64,000 nucleotides of DNA from positions 172,765 to 236,764 of the forward strand of contig CAMAPF010000305.1 of assembly GCA_945859915.1 (NCBI GenBank). The letters run 5' to 3'. The notes below the pieces were generated by a model. That model ran no database searches. It was not told where the DNA came from and was given only the letters and a program-made list of their open reading frames with translations. Below, one piece after another: positions 16,160-28,197 of the stretch (positions are counted from its first letter, which is position 1; every line of letters begins with the position of its first letter). The position numbers and the translations under genes were made by a program. Source of the stretch: Cuscuta epithymum. Taxonomy: Eukaryota > Streptophyta > Magnoliopsida > Solanales > Convolvulaceae.

Positions 16160-16890
16160 TTTTTTTGAAGATCAAATAACTAATTTATTATTAAGCGATA
16201 GCAAAAATACAAGAGAATGAATAGCCTGAGGCTACAATGGGATGAGACATAGAACGGAATAGATTCAATGAATCCTTCCAGATCGCTAACCCCGCAATAA
16301 TGTAGTCTAGTCTAACAGCCTTGCTGATCTTCTTGCTACTCCAAAGAGAAATTAAAAAATTACAACTAAAAGATCGGGCTTCATCAGCCATTGGAAAGGG
16401 AGAATTGGTTTGACCAGCAACCAACAAAGGGAAATCATTCGAGTAGAAATTTCTTGAAGCATCGGTTTGACCAGCCACCGAAAAGGAGATCCGCTTGATC
16501 ATCTTCTTCTTCCCAGAGTGAGGCGGTGGTTCAGGTGGTGGGCGAGTATTTGAAACATCAGAACAACAAGGTTGAAAAAGCTTCACCAGATCGATCACAC
16601 CGATTAGAAACGCACACCCTCTAGACATTGCTAGGAGAATAACATACCACACGCTCACATGAAGCGGACAAAATTCTCGGCCAATGAAGAAGCCGGACCA
16701 AATTCCTTGAAAATAGAAATTGAAAAAGAGCGAAATCATAGAAAAACCGTTGATTCGATCTTTCATTGCATAGAGAATGTCTTCATCTTCCAAAATCGGA
16801 TCTTGAAGGAGGTTGGGGATCGGATGGTCGCCTGGGGTTTCCCCTAGGCGACCATCAAGTGGATTAGAAGGGTTTTCTATTGACACTTAA
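16160..16890 (-). mobile_element. Short non-LTR-like retroelement with 231-aa frame and 17-bp target duplication
   Basis: The insertion is flanked by the 17-bp direct repeat AAGTGGACCCAACTTTT (16143-16159 and 16891-16907). A T-run at the left is the tail of a minus-strand element. Inside is an open frame (16191-16886, minus, 231 aa) starting MSIENPSNPLDGRLGE. It contains a proline-rich/basic patch (RPPPEPPPHSGKKKMIKR) and two SVAGQT/LVAGQT-like repeats. I suspect an internally deleted LINE or LINE-dependent element, but no reverse transcriptase or endonuclease motif is present. The last 33 bases at its 5' end repeat just beyond the right target duplication (16913-16945), which is odd. Confidence 0.6.
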
Positions 16891-16989
16891 AAGTGGACCC
16901 AACTTTTAAAATTAAGTGGATTAGAAGGGTTTTCTATTGACACTTACATGCAATAAATAAAATGCCTCCATCAACGGTATATTTAGATA

Positions 16990-17202
16990 CTACCTCCGTC
17001 CCAAAAAAATTGTCATTTTCAAAACTTTGACCGACTATATCTTTTTATTGAAAATTATTTATAATATAAAAATTATATGAAAATGTTCTTTGTTAAAAGT
17101 ATTTTCATAAAAGTATAAAATTTATAGCTTCCATATTACTATACTAATCAAAATCAAGGTTCAAATTTTTGAAAAGGGCAAAGTTTTTTGGGACGAAGGT
17201 AG
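16990..17202. mobile_element. Stowaway-type MITE, 213 bp
   Basis: The ends are CTACCTCCGTCCCAAAAAAA and the inverse TTTTTTGGGACGAAGGTAG, with TA on both sides (16988-16989 and 17203-17204). The interior is AT-rich. Confidence 0.85.
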
Positions 17203-17271
17203 TATTTTTTATTTTTCGATATGTAATATTGGTTTCATATTGAAGATAATAATAACTTGTAAATTTTGATA

Positions 17272-17452
17272 CTACCTCCGTCTCATTTTATGTGTGTTAG
17301 TTTGACTTGACGCGATTTTTTGAAGTGGTCGAAAAGTAAAAGTTGTGGTTGATATTTGAGTATAATAAAGTGAAATGGTGTAGACCACATACTTCTTTCC
17401 AAAAAAGGAAAGAATACACTTATTTTGGGACAGGTAAAATGGGACGGAGGGA
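17272..17452. mobile_element. Stowaway-type MITE, about 180 bp
   Basis: The ends are CTACCTCCGTCTCATTTTAT and the inverse AAAATGGGACGGAGGGA, with flanking TA. The interior contains the typical AAAAAAGGAAAG word. The right tip is slightly degraded. Confidence 0.8.
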
Positions 17453-18889
17453 TACATTTTTGTAAAAATCAAATTATAAATATAAAGAGTTAGAGCGATT
17501 GGAGGGAAATAGCCCTTCAAAAATTATTTAATTCAATCTAATAACTACATATACTAAACCAAAAATATAATAAACTGAAATATATGAGAATAAAATATTC
17601 TAAGCACTTCAAATCATTACAATAAAATTGTTTAAAAAATTTCTAATAACTTCATAATCATTCCTAAAACTGGGTAAAGAGTGGAACATCATAAATGAAA
17701 GTGGGGAAAATTAAAATAGCAAATCTATATGTGTTAAAATTTGATAAATTTACATTTGCTTAAATGTTATCTCAAATTTATGTTTGTCTTTCTAATTAAG
17801 GATATTATCATTAGGATGTCACAAAACTATATATTCTGAGCTCTTTTCGTAAAGAAAAAGGTCAAAGGACTAATTGACAAAATTTTAAAACCTAGAAGGC
17901 CTAATGCTATAAATTAGTGATTTTCCATTAGTAAAACTAAAAACGAAATCATTTTATCTCGTGCACGGCACGAGTAAAGTGTTTTTAAATTGGGTGTCCC
18001 AAAGATGTAGCTAATACTTTCTCCTCCCTTGCAAGTGTCCTTTATGTTTTCTGTTTTTTTAAGTCTTAATTGACTTTTTTGTTGTTTCAATTTGGGTTAT
18101 TTTTACATAAATGTTTTAAAACTCAATATCCCTTTATTGCAGCATGAAATTACGGTATATAATAATGAGATCTCAAATTTAAAGCTTGGATCCACTACTA
18201 TTTTAAAAAGGATGAGTTCCCAAAATAGGAGAAAAAAGTTTTAAAATTTGAGAATAGGACTACCTGATTTTTATTTCCTAAATAAAAGTAATTTCTGTAA
18301 AATTTGATATTATCAAACTTTAAACATGACGGTTTTTGCTAAGTTTTTTCCAAACTTGGTAGAAATTACTCCTATTTAGATAATAAAAACATGAAGATCC
18401 TATTTTGAAATTTCAAAATGTTTTTATTCATATTTAAGGCAATCTCTGTCTCAAAAAAGTTTAGAGCATAAAAACTTCCATATTTCCTACATTTAAAATT
18501 AATAATTTTTTTACATATGCAATATTGGTGTGATAATAAAAAAATCATAAATTTTGATATATTTTTTATAAAAATTGAATTACAAATAAAAAAGTTATAT
18601 CAAATAAAAAGATTGAGAGTTTTTTTTGGGCTGGGGTCCCATGAAGTATTCTTACTTGAGTACAATTCCATAAACTGAATACTAAGGATTAAGGAGAATT
18701 CCAATTCTCGTATATAACATAAATTCCAAAGTGAAGTAGTATAATAATTCGTATACTAAATTGGAAAGAGAATTTTAAATATGATAATAAACTTTTATTT
18801 AGAAGATGACACATGACAAAACTTTCCATAATTGTATCTTTGAAATGTATTATTTATATTTATAGATAGATAGATGTATCCTAAAATAA
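17453..18889. other. AT-rich intergenic DNA, nothing recognised
   Basis: No supported gene. A short perfect inverted word CTCGTGC/GCACGAG at about 17958-17975 recalls Helitron 3' hairpins but has no CTRR terminus beside it. Confidence 0.4.
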
Positions 18890-18949
18890 ACTATGTTTCC
18901 ATAGGACTAATTGTGTTTGTCTTGGACAAATATACCCGTATACCTATTG

Positions 18950-19765
18950 GAATGTTTTAATTCATAATAAAATAATAAAAAATATTAAAAATTCGTAAAA
19001 TATACCAAAAAATTAATAAAAATATTTTGAATAATAATAAAGTTAAAAAAAATTAAAAATAAAAAAAATTAAAAAAAATTAAAAAAATTAAAAAAAAAAA
19101 TCAAAAAAATATTTTTTTTGTCACCGCCGCCTATACCGCCCCAGCACCACCACTTCTAGTCATTTGGGGAAAAAATGCCAAATTTATTATGAATTCCATA
19201 TTTTTGGCATAATTCAGAATGATTTAAGATGGAAGAAAAAAATGTTGGCATTCTCGAAGAGAAATGTGCCATATTTTTTTGCATTTTCCGAAAAAAACGG
19301 AAGTTTGTAGGAAATATGACATTTTTTTTAACGGTCGGAGGTGGTGGTGCAGGGAGGCGGTACCACCACCTCCTGTCACCGGGGTAAAAAAATGCCAAAA
19401 AAATTATGAATGCCATATTTTTGGCAAAAGTCAAAAGGATTCAAGTTGGCAGAATGAAAATGTTGGCATTCTCATAGAGAAATATGCCATTTTTGTGGAA
19501 TTTTAAAAAAAAAGTGGCATTTTTTACACCGATCGGAGGTGATGGTTCAGGGAGGTAGTACAGGCGGTGGGAAAGGTATCCATATTTTTTTTAATTTTTT
19601 TTATGGAGTTTTACTATTTTTTAAATAATTTTCAAAAAAAATTAAAAAAATAAATTTTTTTCTTATTTTTTATTTTATAAAAATTTTATTAATTTTTTTA
19701 TTATTTTTCTACGAATTATTGAAATTTTTTCGAATTTATTATGAATTAAACATTTAATTATGACT
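18950..19765. repeat. AT-rich inverted arms enclosing a 217-bp tandem dimer
   Basis: The outer arms are AT-rich and inverse (TTTAATTCATAATAAA at about 18955 and TTTATTATGAATTAAAC at about 19736). Between them lie two tandem copies, offset about 217 bases, of a unit containing AAAAAATGCCAAA, CCATATTTTTGGCA and ATGTTGGCATTCTC (about 19165-19380 and 19382-19560). GGAGGTGGTGG/CACCACC-type GC words punctuate the unit borders. The pair of near-identical words TATGTTTCCA(A)TAGGAC at 18891 and 19827 may be an old target duplication. The frames over it are not genes. Confidence 0.5.
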
Positions 19766-19849
19766 TTTAGCTATCTTTTACTAATATTTAAATGAGGGGT
19801 AAGAATGGAAGGAAGAAATGAGTATGTTTCCAATAGGACCACTATGGTC

Positions 19850-20280
19850 CTATTTTGGAATAAAAAACATAGCAAGTCCTATTTTAAGTTTTTGTCATAG
19901 TTTTAATCCTATTTGAAGTAATTTCAATAATAATTATCTTATAAATACGGCCTAATCCACCTTGACCAAGCTTGAATGGTGGCAACTGGCAAGGATGTTT
20001 CGGCCCCTTTAAAATGAAGAAAACAACAATCACCAAGAACAAAATAAATGCAACACAGTGATAAGAGAAGACCTCCCGCTTTCAAGGAACGAATTGAAAG
20101 ACGATAGAGAGAGAAAAAAGAGAAGAAATTAAATTAAATAAAAAAGAAAAAGAAAAAATATAAAATAAGGTCCGTAACGAACAGCAAGTAACCGGCTACA
20201 GATGGTCAACTTCCGGTAAAATTGGCTTATTTAATCGTTTTTTTGAGTAAACGGGTTTATACGATGCTTTATTTAGTACA
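19850..20280. other. Intergenic DNA, nothing recognised
   Basis: AT-rich, with purine-rich stretches near 20100-20170; no supported gene. Confidence 0.4.
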
Positions 20281-20311
20281 CTAGTATTCTACCCGTGCGA
20301 TGCACGGGAGA
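20281..20311 (-). mobile_element. Helitron 3' terminus
   Basis: On the minus strand the sequence reads a CCCGTGCATCGCACGGG hairpin, then nine bases ending in CTAG, followed by T. This matches the Helitron 3' signature: a GC-rich hairpin about 10 bases from a CTRR end, inserted before T. The element body would extend to the right. Its 5' end was not located. Confidence 0.6.
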
Positions 20312-21803
20312 ATAAAATTCATTTTATACGTAGTAAATAAGTAGTATAAGGTTTGTTTAGTTAAATTTAGACTGATTTTATTTGTGATTATTATCTTTTA
20401 GAAAATATAATTTAATTATCTTTTTTATTATTTTTTAATTAGCTTATTTTCAATGTTAGATCACATCAAATATAAACATTCCAAAATAGATGACACTTAA
20501 ATAGAATGGATCAGACCAGACTATACCCGATGAAACTTGGGTACTACTATCCTCGGTTACTTTTTAGTTGTAACATGAAAAATTTTACATTATTCACACG
20601 TTATATTTTGACTATATTTTACTTAATAATGTTGAAAATTATTTTTTACCAAAAGTTGTTGAATTCATCTCCTTACAAATTTTCATGATCTGGTTTTTTA
20701 TAATATTTTGCTAATAAAGAATTATATAATATAATAAAGGTGAAAGTGATGAATCGGCATGCTTCAAATTGAAAATTTGCAATTAACAAAACAACGGAAG
20801 AGAATGGGGAAGTAATAAAATATACTCATTATCTCACAACTTCACAAATTCCAATAATTAAAAGTATGTAATTAATAGACACTTTCAAAAGAACATCACA
20901 TTTGTTTACAATCTAATTTCTCTCTCCTTATAGTATTTTCTCAACTATTCATTTCTCGCCATCTATTTTATTTGCATCTCAACATAAAATCTACATGACT
21001 AAATGCTTCAATGAATATTTTAAAAAAATGCTTCAATGAATATTTAAAAAAATTCTTCAATGAATATTTTCTCAACTATTCCGTAAGTTGCCTTCACTTC
21101 ATCTTTAAAAAAAAAAACCTTTAAGAACTTCTAGTTATATGTTTGACATGACAACTTTTAAAAGCTTTTCAAAAAACAAAAGATCTTTAAGCCCTAAAAA
21201 CTTGTTTACCAAACCGAATTAATTAGCCCTAACAACTTGTTTACCAAACCAAATTAAATCAAACAATTAGCTTAATTTTTACTAAACAACTACCACTTTA
21301 TTTCTTTAAGATCTTTTCAATCACTAAAAGCTAACAATTACAAAAAATCTCACAAAAATATCTTTTCAGCTAATTGTGCCAAACATGCGCAAAACATCAA
21401 TTACATATTCATCATAAACTCATATATTGAAAGATACCTAAAACAATGATTAATGATTAGTTTTTTTCAAAACTAAATACACCTTTTTGAGTTGCTTTAA
21501 ATTCATTTTTTTGCTCCATGCCAAAATTTTAGGTTACATACACACAATTGTTTATAAATGAAATATATTGAAACACACATTATCAACTCGTCACACTACA
21601 AACCTTCCATATGCGACATTTCTAATTAATGCTAAGAAACCAACGATCTCTTCATTAACAAAGTAGCCAAATAATCATCCGTAAACTTCAAATTTTCAAT
21701 CAAATTACACAACTCACACTTTCAATCTGAAATCATATCTAAAACATCACCTTGTAGACTTGTCAATTTCGTTGCCTCACTATATCTTGGCACAAATATA
21801 TAC
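20312..21803. other. Probable Helitron body / AT-rich DNA without recognised genes
   Basis: No Rep or helicase motif was found in this interval, so if it belongs to the Helitron it is non-autonomous. Short direct repeats of TTCAATGAATATTTT occur at 21005-21070. Confidence 0.3.
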
Positions 21804-21812
21804 TTTTGTTAA

Positions 21813-22073
21813 GGGATAATTTGAGTTAGCATCCCGTTTTATTATGCAATTGAACTTTGCACTCCGTTTTAAAGAAAATGTTTTTGCACCCCAACCCCAT
21901 AAGAAAAGACAAAATTGGCCCTCCACTAAGAATTTTGTTGGCCTTCAACATATTCCTGATTAAGGACATTTTCTCTTTTTGCATGTGGTTGGGGTGCAAA
22001 AACAAAGATTTTTTAAAATGGGATGCAAAGTCCAATTTGCACAATAAAATGAAGTGCAAACTCAAATGATCCC
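21813..22073. mobile_element. Mutator-like inverted-repeat MITE, 261 bp
   Basis: The terminal arms of about 80 bases begin GGGATAATTTGAGTTAGCAT and end with the inverse CTCAAATGATCCC. Flanking 9-mers TTTTGTTAA and TTCCATTAA agree at 6 of 9 positions, compatible with an aged 9-bp target duplication. The GGGATAA tip is shared with foldback D. The two mirrored short frames over it arise from the palindromic structure. Confidence 0.7.
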
Positions 22074-22082
22074 TTCCATTAA

Positions 22083-22628
22083 TTAAGGGATGTGTTTTTT
22101 CGTCTATGCTTCACAAATTACTTGTCATTTGTTACATTACAGAATACAATTATGTGATTCATTTGCACATTTATATCAATTCAAACATTTGTGTTTAGTT
22201 AGGCTTAATATATAACATGACATTTTAGATGTGAATATGTTAGAAACATCATATCAATCTCAAGCCCTCAAGGCAGTCTGATGACCTTACTCTTTGCTCG
22301 TGTTCAAGGATGTAAAATCTGTGTGGTTGAAATTTGTGCATAGGAGATAGAAATGTGCAGAACAACAATTTAGCTGTTTTAATTTGGGACAATAAAAAAG
22401 GGGAAAGTTGAATAAGTCCAATGGGACGGAGGGAATATTATTCAAGACGTGCATCTAATCACACCAACCTCAATCCTAATCTTAAGTGCCCAAATAGCTG
22501 AAAGTACATATCAAATATCGAATACAATAAAATACTGTCCAATTTAGAGCAACGCCAAATACAAAAATGCGTTGTAATGAAATTAAAAAATCATCAAAGT
22601 GCTGGAAATTTCTAGCTAGTACGGAGTA
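22083..22628. other. Intergenic DNA with a Stowaway end fragment
   Basis: A lone Stowaway-type right end, TGGGACGGAGGGA, lies at about 22419-22433 without a matching left end. Nothing else is recognised. Confidence 0.4.
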
Positions 22629-22886
22629 CTACCTCCGTCCTACATTAAACTTCCAATTGCGGGTTACGAAGTTTGACCAACCATAAATTTAAATAATCCC
22701 TGTGAAAACTTGGATTATTTTTAGAAAATAAAATTTACATATTCAGAAACTACATCAAACCCGCTACAAAGTCTGCAAAAAATAATTCACTTTTTATAAA
22801 ATTTTGATATATAAAGTAAGAGTTTAAGTGTGATTTAAGTTGACCCTCGAAAAGCGAAATGAAAGTTTATTTAGGGAGGGAGGGAG
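22629..22886. mobile_element. Stowaway-type MITE, 258 bp
   Basis: The ends are CTACCTCCGTCCTACATTAA and the inverse TTTAGGGAGGGAGGGAG, with TA on both sides (22627-22628 and 22887-22888). Confidence 0.82.
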
Positions 22887-24711
22887 TAGCAATTTTCTTG
22901 GGTGGCCAAGTATACAACAAATTTCAAAAGGTACGTCTCTGGCACTCGGCGGACTTCAGACACCAGCCCAGATAACACCGCATCGATCAAGTCAACCTCA
23001 TTCCGACCACAACTCACACCCCCACACCGTCGCTTCTTCCCATATCCACCTTTTCGCATCTCTCATCATTGCATCCTCCACCGTGGAAGTTTGTTCTAAG
23101 ATTTATGAAGGACCGAATTGATTTCATCTTCCAATCTTTTCAAGTCTGCATATTGCAGCTAAGTTCTCTGGATCTTTCTCCTTCAATGGTCGTTTCCATC
23201 AAAGTTTTAACCACTATTATCAAATATAATGTGTAGCTGATATTTATTCATTAAGTAATTTAATGAATTTGACACTTACAATGAAATTGAAGTTATCTGT
23301 TCTCTTATCCATGTAAAATTTAAATTCTTTGAGTTTGAATGTGTGTACCCTATCTTTTTGATTGTTCAAAACAAACCGCGCTTCTATTTTTGTTTTTAAT
23401 TTTCAAAGTTTTTTTTTATTAAATATTCAAGACCTTAGTTCCACCTAACATCTAGTCTAGATATAAACCATTTAATATTACATCACAAAAAATCAGTATA
23501 CTTACTTTTCTAATTTTTGTTTTTAATCATATGGTGAAGATGTAAAAACATATTTATAATTGCATTTCCTGGTAGTTTATACTTCCTCCGTTCCATAAAA
23601 AAGAGGCAGACCGAATGAGGTAATATTAGCCCCTTGAATCAAATAATTTTCCTGATATTCAATATGCTTAGCTGCAAGAAAGAAAAATATAACCTCTGGG
23701 TCATAGTTCATCATGTGACCTTGGTTGCAGAACTTGAACAATAGAATGTTGTTCAGTTCGTTTCAAAAACCAAATTAAAAATATCCCTGTTATTGATGTG
23801 TTCCCTTCACAAAAGAAAAGGAATTAAGTTTAGCTTCTATTAAGTTTGTTTGTTAAAATGCAACGAACTAAAATAGGTTCTAACATGGCTATGATCAAAT
23901 TCTATATATATCAAAGCTTAATATAATACGTAGTATATTGGAAATTGAATAATCAAAGGAGGCGAATAAAAAATTGATATTGTCATTTACAATTTGTAGC
24001 TGATGGCTTTTTTCTCAGATAGATCACACATCCATGATGATTCTCAATCCGAAATGGCCTGATGAGTGTTTGCTCCCGTCAATATATTGGCGTTTATATA
24101 TGAAGGATCAAGGACACAATAACATAAGTCTGGTATTGGAATTCTAAGTCACTCTAATAAATACTCCGTAATGTTTAATTTGTATACAATTGGGAATTTC
24201 AAAAGTTACTTCAAACAGTGCATGCATTATTGCTAATCCATACGGAGTATTAAAATTGTGTGTATGCATCGCTCCAATTTGTGATAATTGTGTTTTAGTG
24301 AGATTCTAAAAGTCACTTCCTTATTGTATACAGTTGGAAATTCAAGTTACTTCGATCATTGCCTAAAGACTCCTCATTTCTCGGTTATAATACCTTTGTC
24401 TCCATTTAATGATATCGTTGGTAGCACATAATATACTTGCACATTTTTTGAATTTTGAATACACAATCCCGCCCAAATTCCCTCCCAAACTCTCCCCACA
24501 CTTTTCTGTTTTACTATATATATATAGATATAGATGAGTTTAGATGACCGATGCACAATCATAAAAGGATCTACTTGATCCTTTTTCGAAAAATACAGAG
24601 TACAGTCTTCAAGTAACATATTACTGTGCTTGAGCCGTAACCCCCTATGTTGCTACGCGTGCTCCTGTGGTTCGGATTATAACAAACCTTTGTGGAGTTG
24701 TGGATTGGGGA
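22887..24711. other. Intergenic DNA; possible old 5' leader, no gene supported
   Basis: The part at 22900-23120 is CT/CA-rich and resembles a transcribed plant 5' leader, with several overlapping short frames, but no continuing exons were found downstream. A Stowaway left-end fragment CTTCCTCCGTTCC lies at 23582. The rest is AT-rich. Confidence 0.35.
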
Positions 24712-25602
24712 CAGGGCCGTCTTTAGCACTTTTGGTGCCCGAGACAAAAATGATTAATGAGATCAAATAGTACTTACATACAGGACCAAAAATGATGGGT
24801 ATAAATAGGAATCCACTTCTAATTCTTTACCAAAAAGGGAAGCAAGACCATCATTTTGGGACATCCCAAAAAGGAAATACAGGACCATCATTTTGGGACG
24901 GAGAGAGTACAATTAATAAATAATATGTAGTAAGTAATAAATTGGTTGTAGAATAACTCATACTCCGTATACTTTTAAATTTCACTTTCTAATTTCTATG
25001 CTGAAATCGGAATTCTCAATGGTTTATAATGGATTGCAGAAGAATTTGAAGAAATAGAAGTTTCAAACAAAATCAAATATAACCGAAATAGTTAATTAAT
25101 CAATGATGAAATCTCTAATTAACGGGCTAATCGTTACTGGAACGCAAATTGACCGGTGGCTGTGGCTATTCTCGGTTGTCTCCTGTAATCCGTATAGATT
25201 ATTCCAGGGTAATAGTCTAATGTTCTATGAACTACTAGTAATAGATAGACTATACATAAATACATTATTCATAATTTCTTCCTAATTTTAATTTGCTATT
25301 AGACCAGCCGGCCAGGCTCCCATGTCATGTGCTTGTCAGGATTTGTTTATCTTATTTTATTTTATTGTTATGTTGCTTTGACTTTTCACTTTGGTACTAC
25401 CATACCCGCATGCGGTTACTCGAATTGGATGCCAATGTCATTACTATGTATAATTACCGTCCTTACAGAGTAATATATATAATGATACGTAGTACTCCGT
25501 ATATAATAACAATTCTTATAAGTGATGCCCCGGGGAAGGTGGTGCCCTAGGCCATTGCCTAGGTGCCCATTGCCTAGGTGCCTACCCGTATGGCCGGCAC
25601 TG
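24712..25602. mobile_element. hAT-like element, 891 bp, with perfect 8-bp target duplication
   Basis: It is flanked by ATTGGGGA on both sides (24704-24711 and 25603-25610). The left end CAGGGCCGTCTTTAGCAC is strong; the right end, TATGGCCGGCACTG, is a degraded inverse. It contains a fragmentary Stowaway end at about 24895-24909 (GGGACGGAGAGAGTA). It belongs to the same family as 28198-28937. No transposase frame is present. Confidence 0.78.
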
Positions 25603-25610
25603 ATTGGGGA

Positions 25611-27276
25611 TCTTTTAGAAGGGACATGCTTTATTACTGATAAAAGATTTATGAATAAAAACTTGGTTATAATTTATTACGGGTTAGTTTTATTATCATA
25701 TATCGTTTTTTTAATAAATTACAATCAATAAAAGTTATCATATTACAATTATGTCAGTTACTTTTATTTTGTTTATATATTAGGAATTATTTCTTAATTT
25801 GTAAGCATCCAAATTTGTTCTATCGAACTGTAAGCATCTAATTCTACTATGGTCTTTAAAAGTTTGTTCAATGCGTATTTTGTAACGGTGGAGATTCGAT
25901 CTAATATGTTTGAATTTAGCGTGATCTAATATGATACTCAAATCAATCCAACTATAAGTAACAACCGAATAGGACTATTTTAAATTCCAATAGCGTGCAC
26001 TTATGCATCCCAACCCCAAAACGAAGAAATTGAATAGAAACATGGATCTCCCGTAAGCGAGACCTCGGAATGGATGGAGATAATTTTCAAATTTTGAGTT
26101 GGAATGGCATAGTGATCAACTTATTAGTTTTTAAAAGTAAAAAGCAATGAAAAGAATCTATTGTGAATTTATGAGTTGGGAAATTTGTTATTTTCATCTG
26201 GTCTGGTTAATTTGTTCAAGTCTGATTTGGTCTAGTCTGATCTGAAGTGATCTAGTCTATCTGATCTGATTTGGAATTGAAAATAGTCTAAAAAAACATC
26301 CTAGCAATGATATACGTATTACATAATGGTCAATTCATCCATTTTAATCCTAAAAAAGAAAAAAAAATCCATTTGACGAATTGCAAATGGTAAAAGCAAG
26401 TCATACCACTATACAAGTTAGGCAAAGTTCCAAAAGATTGCATCCCCATTTCAAGGCCCCCCCACTCCAACCCTGTAAGACATTTGGGAGGATTAAGTCA
26501 CGGTGACTCAATCAATCCAATAGTGATAGACATTGTAACCGTGTGCATCAGAGGTTCGGTCTAGCAAACAAAAATTATAACCTCCACACGATCCCTGTGT
26601 ATTTTGATTGTTGATCAATGTTTCAACTATCGAACAACTCAACCAATTGAGTTACCCGTGTCCGAAAGTTACAAAGATGCGATGAACATGGATCGAACAT
26701 GTGATTATATCCATTAGGGTATTGGTTAATCAATTGCTATATTAACGCTAACTAACTAACTTTATCCATTTTTCTGACTAACTTACCTAGGACTTTGACA
26801 TCGTGTCATGATAATTATATTCTGTAAAAACCTTTTCCTGATGTTATAATTGGTAAAATTCAAATGGTTTTTAATCATTTTCAATTTAAATGTATTTCTT
26901 ACATGGACGTATATGGACTAATTTTGTAATGATCCAATTTCTAAGAAAGTGTGTTCTTTTTTACACCTATGATCTTGCATCGGGCCCGGGCCCGTTTGTG
27001 CATTTCGTTTATACGAAGCACGTAGTATTAAGGTAACCAAGGTTATTGACACTTGGCAGTCTGACACATGGGAAAGGAAAATGGTAATGTGATTGTGTAG
27101 TTTATCTGTCCTAAACAATTTGTTGAATTGTATTGTTGGCCGATATTTTTTATTCTACGTACAGTAATATCGTTTTTAGAAATTAAATCCAAAGTTTGTA
27201 TTAATCTTACATGTTTGTCATTACGCACTTCAGTTATACAGTATTAAATGTTCGATTACTATACCTTAATAAATTA
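25611..27276. other. Intergenic DNA with a possible SINE-head remnant
   Basis: No gene is supported. On the minus strand near 26640-26665, GGGTAACTCAATTGGTTGAG resembles a SINE/tRNA A-box region, but no B box follows at the proper spacing. The rest is AT-rich. Confidence 0.35.
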
Positions 27277-27483
27277 CTCACTCCATCCCACTAATATCCA
27301 CTAATAATGAGATAAGAGGGAGTGTCACAAAAATCGATAAAAAATAATTTATGTGGTTGATATGAACATGATAAAATAAGAATGATTCAGGGTCATACAA
27401 ACTTTATCAAATTTTGTACAACATAATTTTAATGGGACGGACCGAAAAGGTAACATGATATAATCTTATTAGGTCGTAGGGAG
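27277..27483. mobile_element. Stowaway-type MITE, 207 bp
   Basis: The left end is CTCACTCCATCCCACTAATA and the right end is GTCGTAGGGAG, with TA on both sides (27275-27276 and 27484-27485). An internal inverse word AATGGGACGGA lies near 27430. Confidence 0.65.
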
Positions 27484-27867
27484 TAATTAAGATAAATGGA
27501 ATCAAATTGGGAGTTAATGTATTATACGTAGTGGAGCATAGAAAGGGTGATACTATCTTTCAAAAAAAGGAAAGGATGATACTATGGCCTTGTTTGGTAA
27601 ACAGCGATTAGCGGTTAGCGGGTTGTGCTAGCGATTTTGACCGGCGGATTGATTTAGCGTTTTGACCAGCGGATTAGGCTTACGGATGGTATAAAAAAAA
27701 TGTTTGGCTAATTAGCGGTTTGGATATAACGGTTTGTGCATAAAATTACGTAAAAGGGCTTATCTTTATTTAAACATTTTGTCCTTCGATGTTATTTTTA
27801 TTGCCATTGTATATTACTATACGTATATTTGATTTCTTTGTGTGTGTGTGTATATATATACAATATG

Positions 27868-28127
27868 CTCCCTCCGGTTCTAAATAAACTTCACACTTTC
27901 CTTTTCGGGACGGTCCAAAATAAACTTCACACTTCCTTATTTCCTTATTTGGCAAAGAAATCTACATCAAAACAGTGTTAAACAGTGCTAAACAGTGTCA
28001 AATAGTGTCTCAACAGTGCCAAACAGTGTCAAACAGTGTCTCAACAGTGTACTCTACAGTAAAGTCAACTTTATTTCCTTAATAACTGTGAAGTCAAACA
28101 CCGAAGTTTAAAAAGAACCGGAGGGAG
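27868..28127. mobile_element. Stowaway-type MITE with internal AACAGTGTC minisatellite
   Basis: The termini are CTCCCTCCGGTTCTAAATAA and the inverse TTTAAAAAGAACCGGAGGGAG, with TA to the right. The interior has about nine copies of an AAACAGTGTC / TCAACAGTGT-type 10-bp unit (27965-28062). It is the best-preserved of three copies (others at 4692-4868 and 53780-53995). Confidence 0.8.
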
Positions 28128-28197
28128 TAAAATATAACTATGACATATAATTTCTGACCCACGTGCCACAACAATACAACTACGGAGTATAAATGAA

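Noticed and set aside
17958..17975. Helitron end suggested by a CTCGTGC/GCACGAG hairpin
   Set aside because: No CTRR terminus lies at the expected distance on either strand.
21826..22069. Two mirrored frames of 70-79 aa
   Set aside because: They arise from the two inverted arms of a MITE, so the peptides are reflections of the palindrome.
22840..23121. Short overlapping frames in a CT-rich block, resembling a gene start
   Set aside because: No downstream exons, and the first frame begins inside a Stowaway element. At most an old leader sequence.
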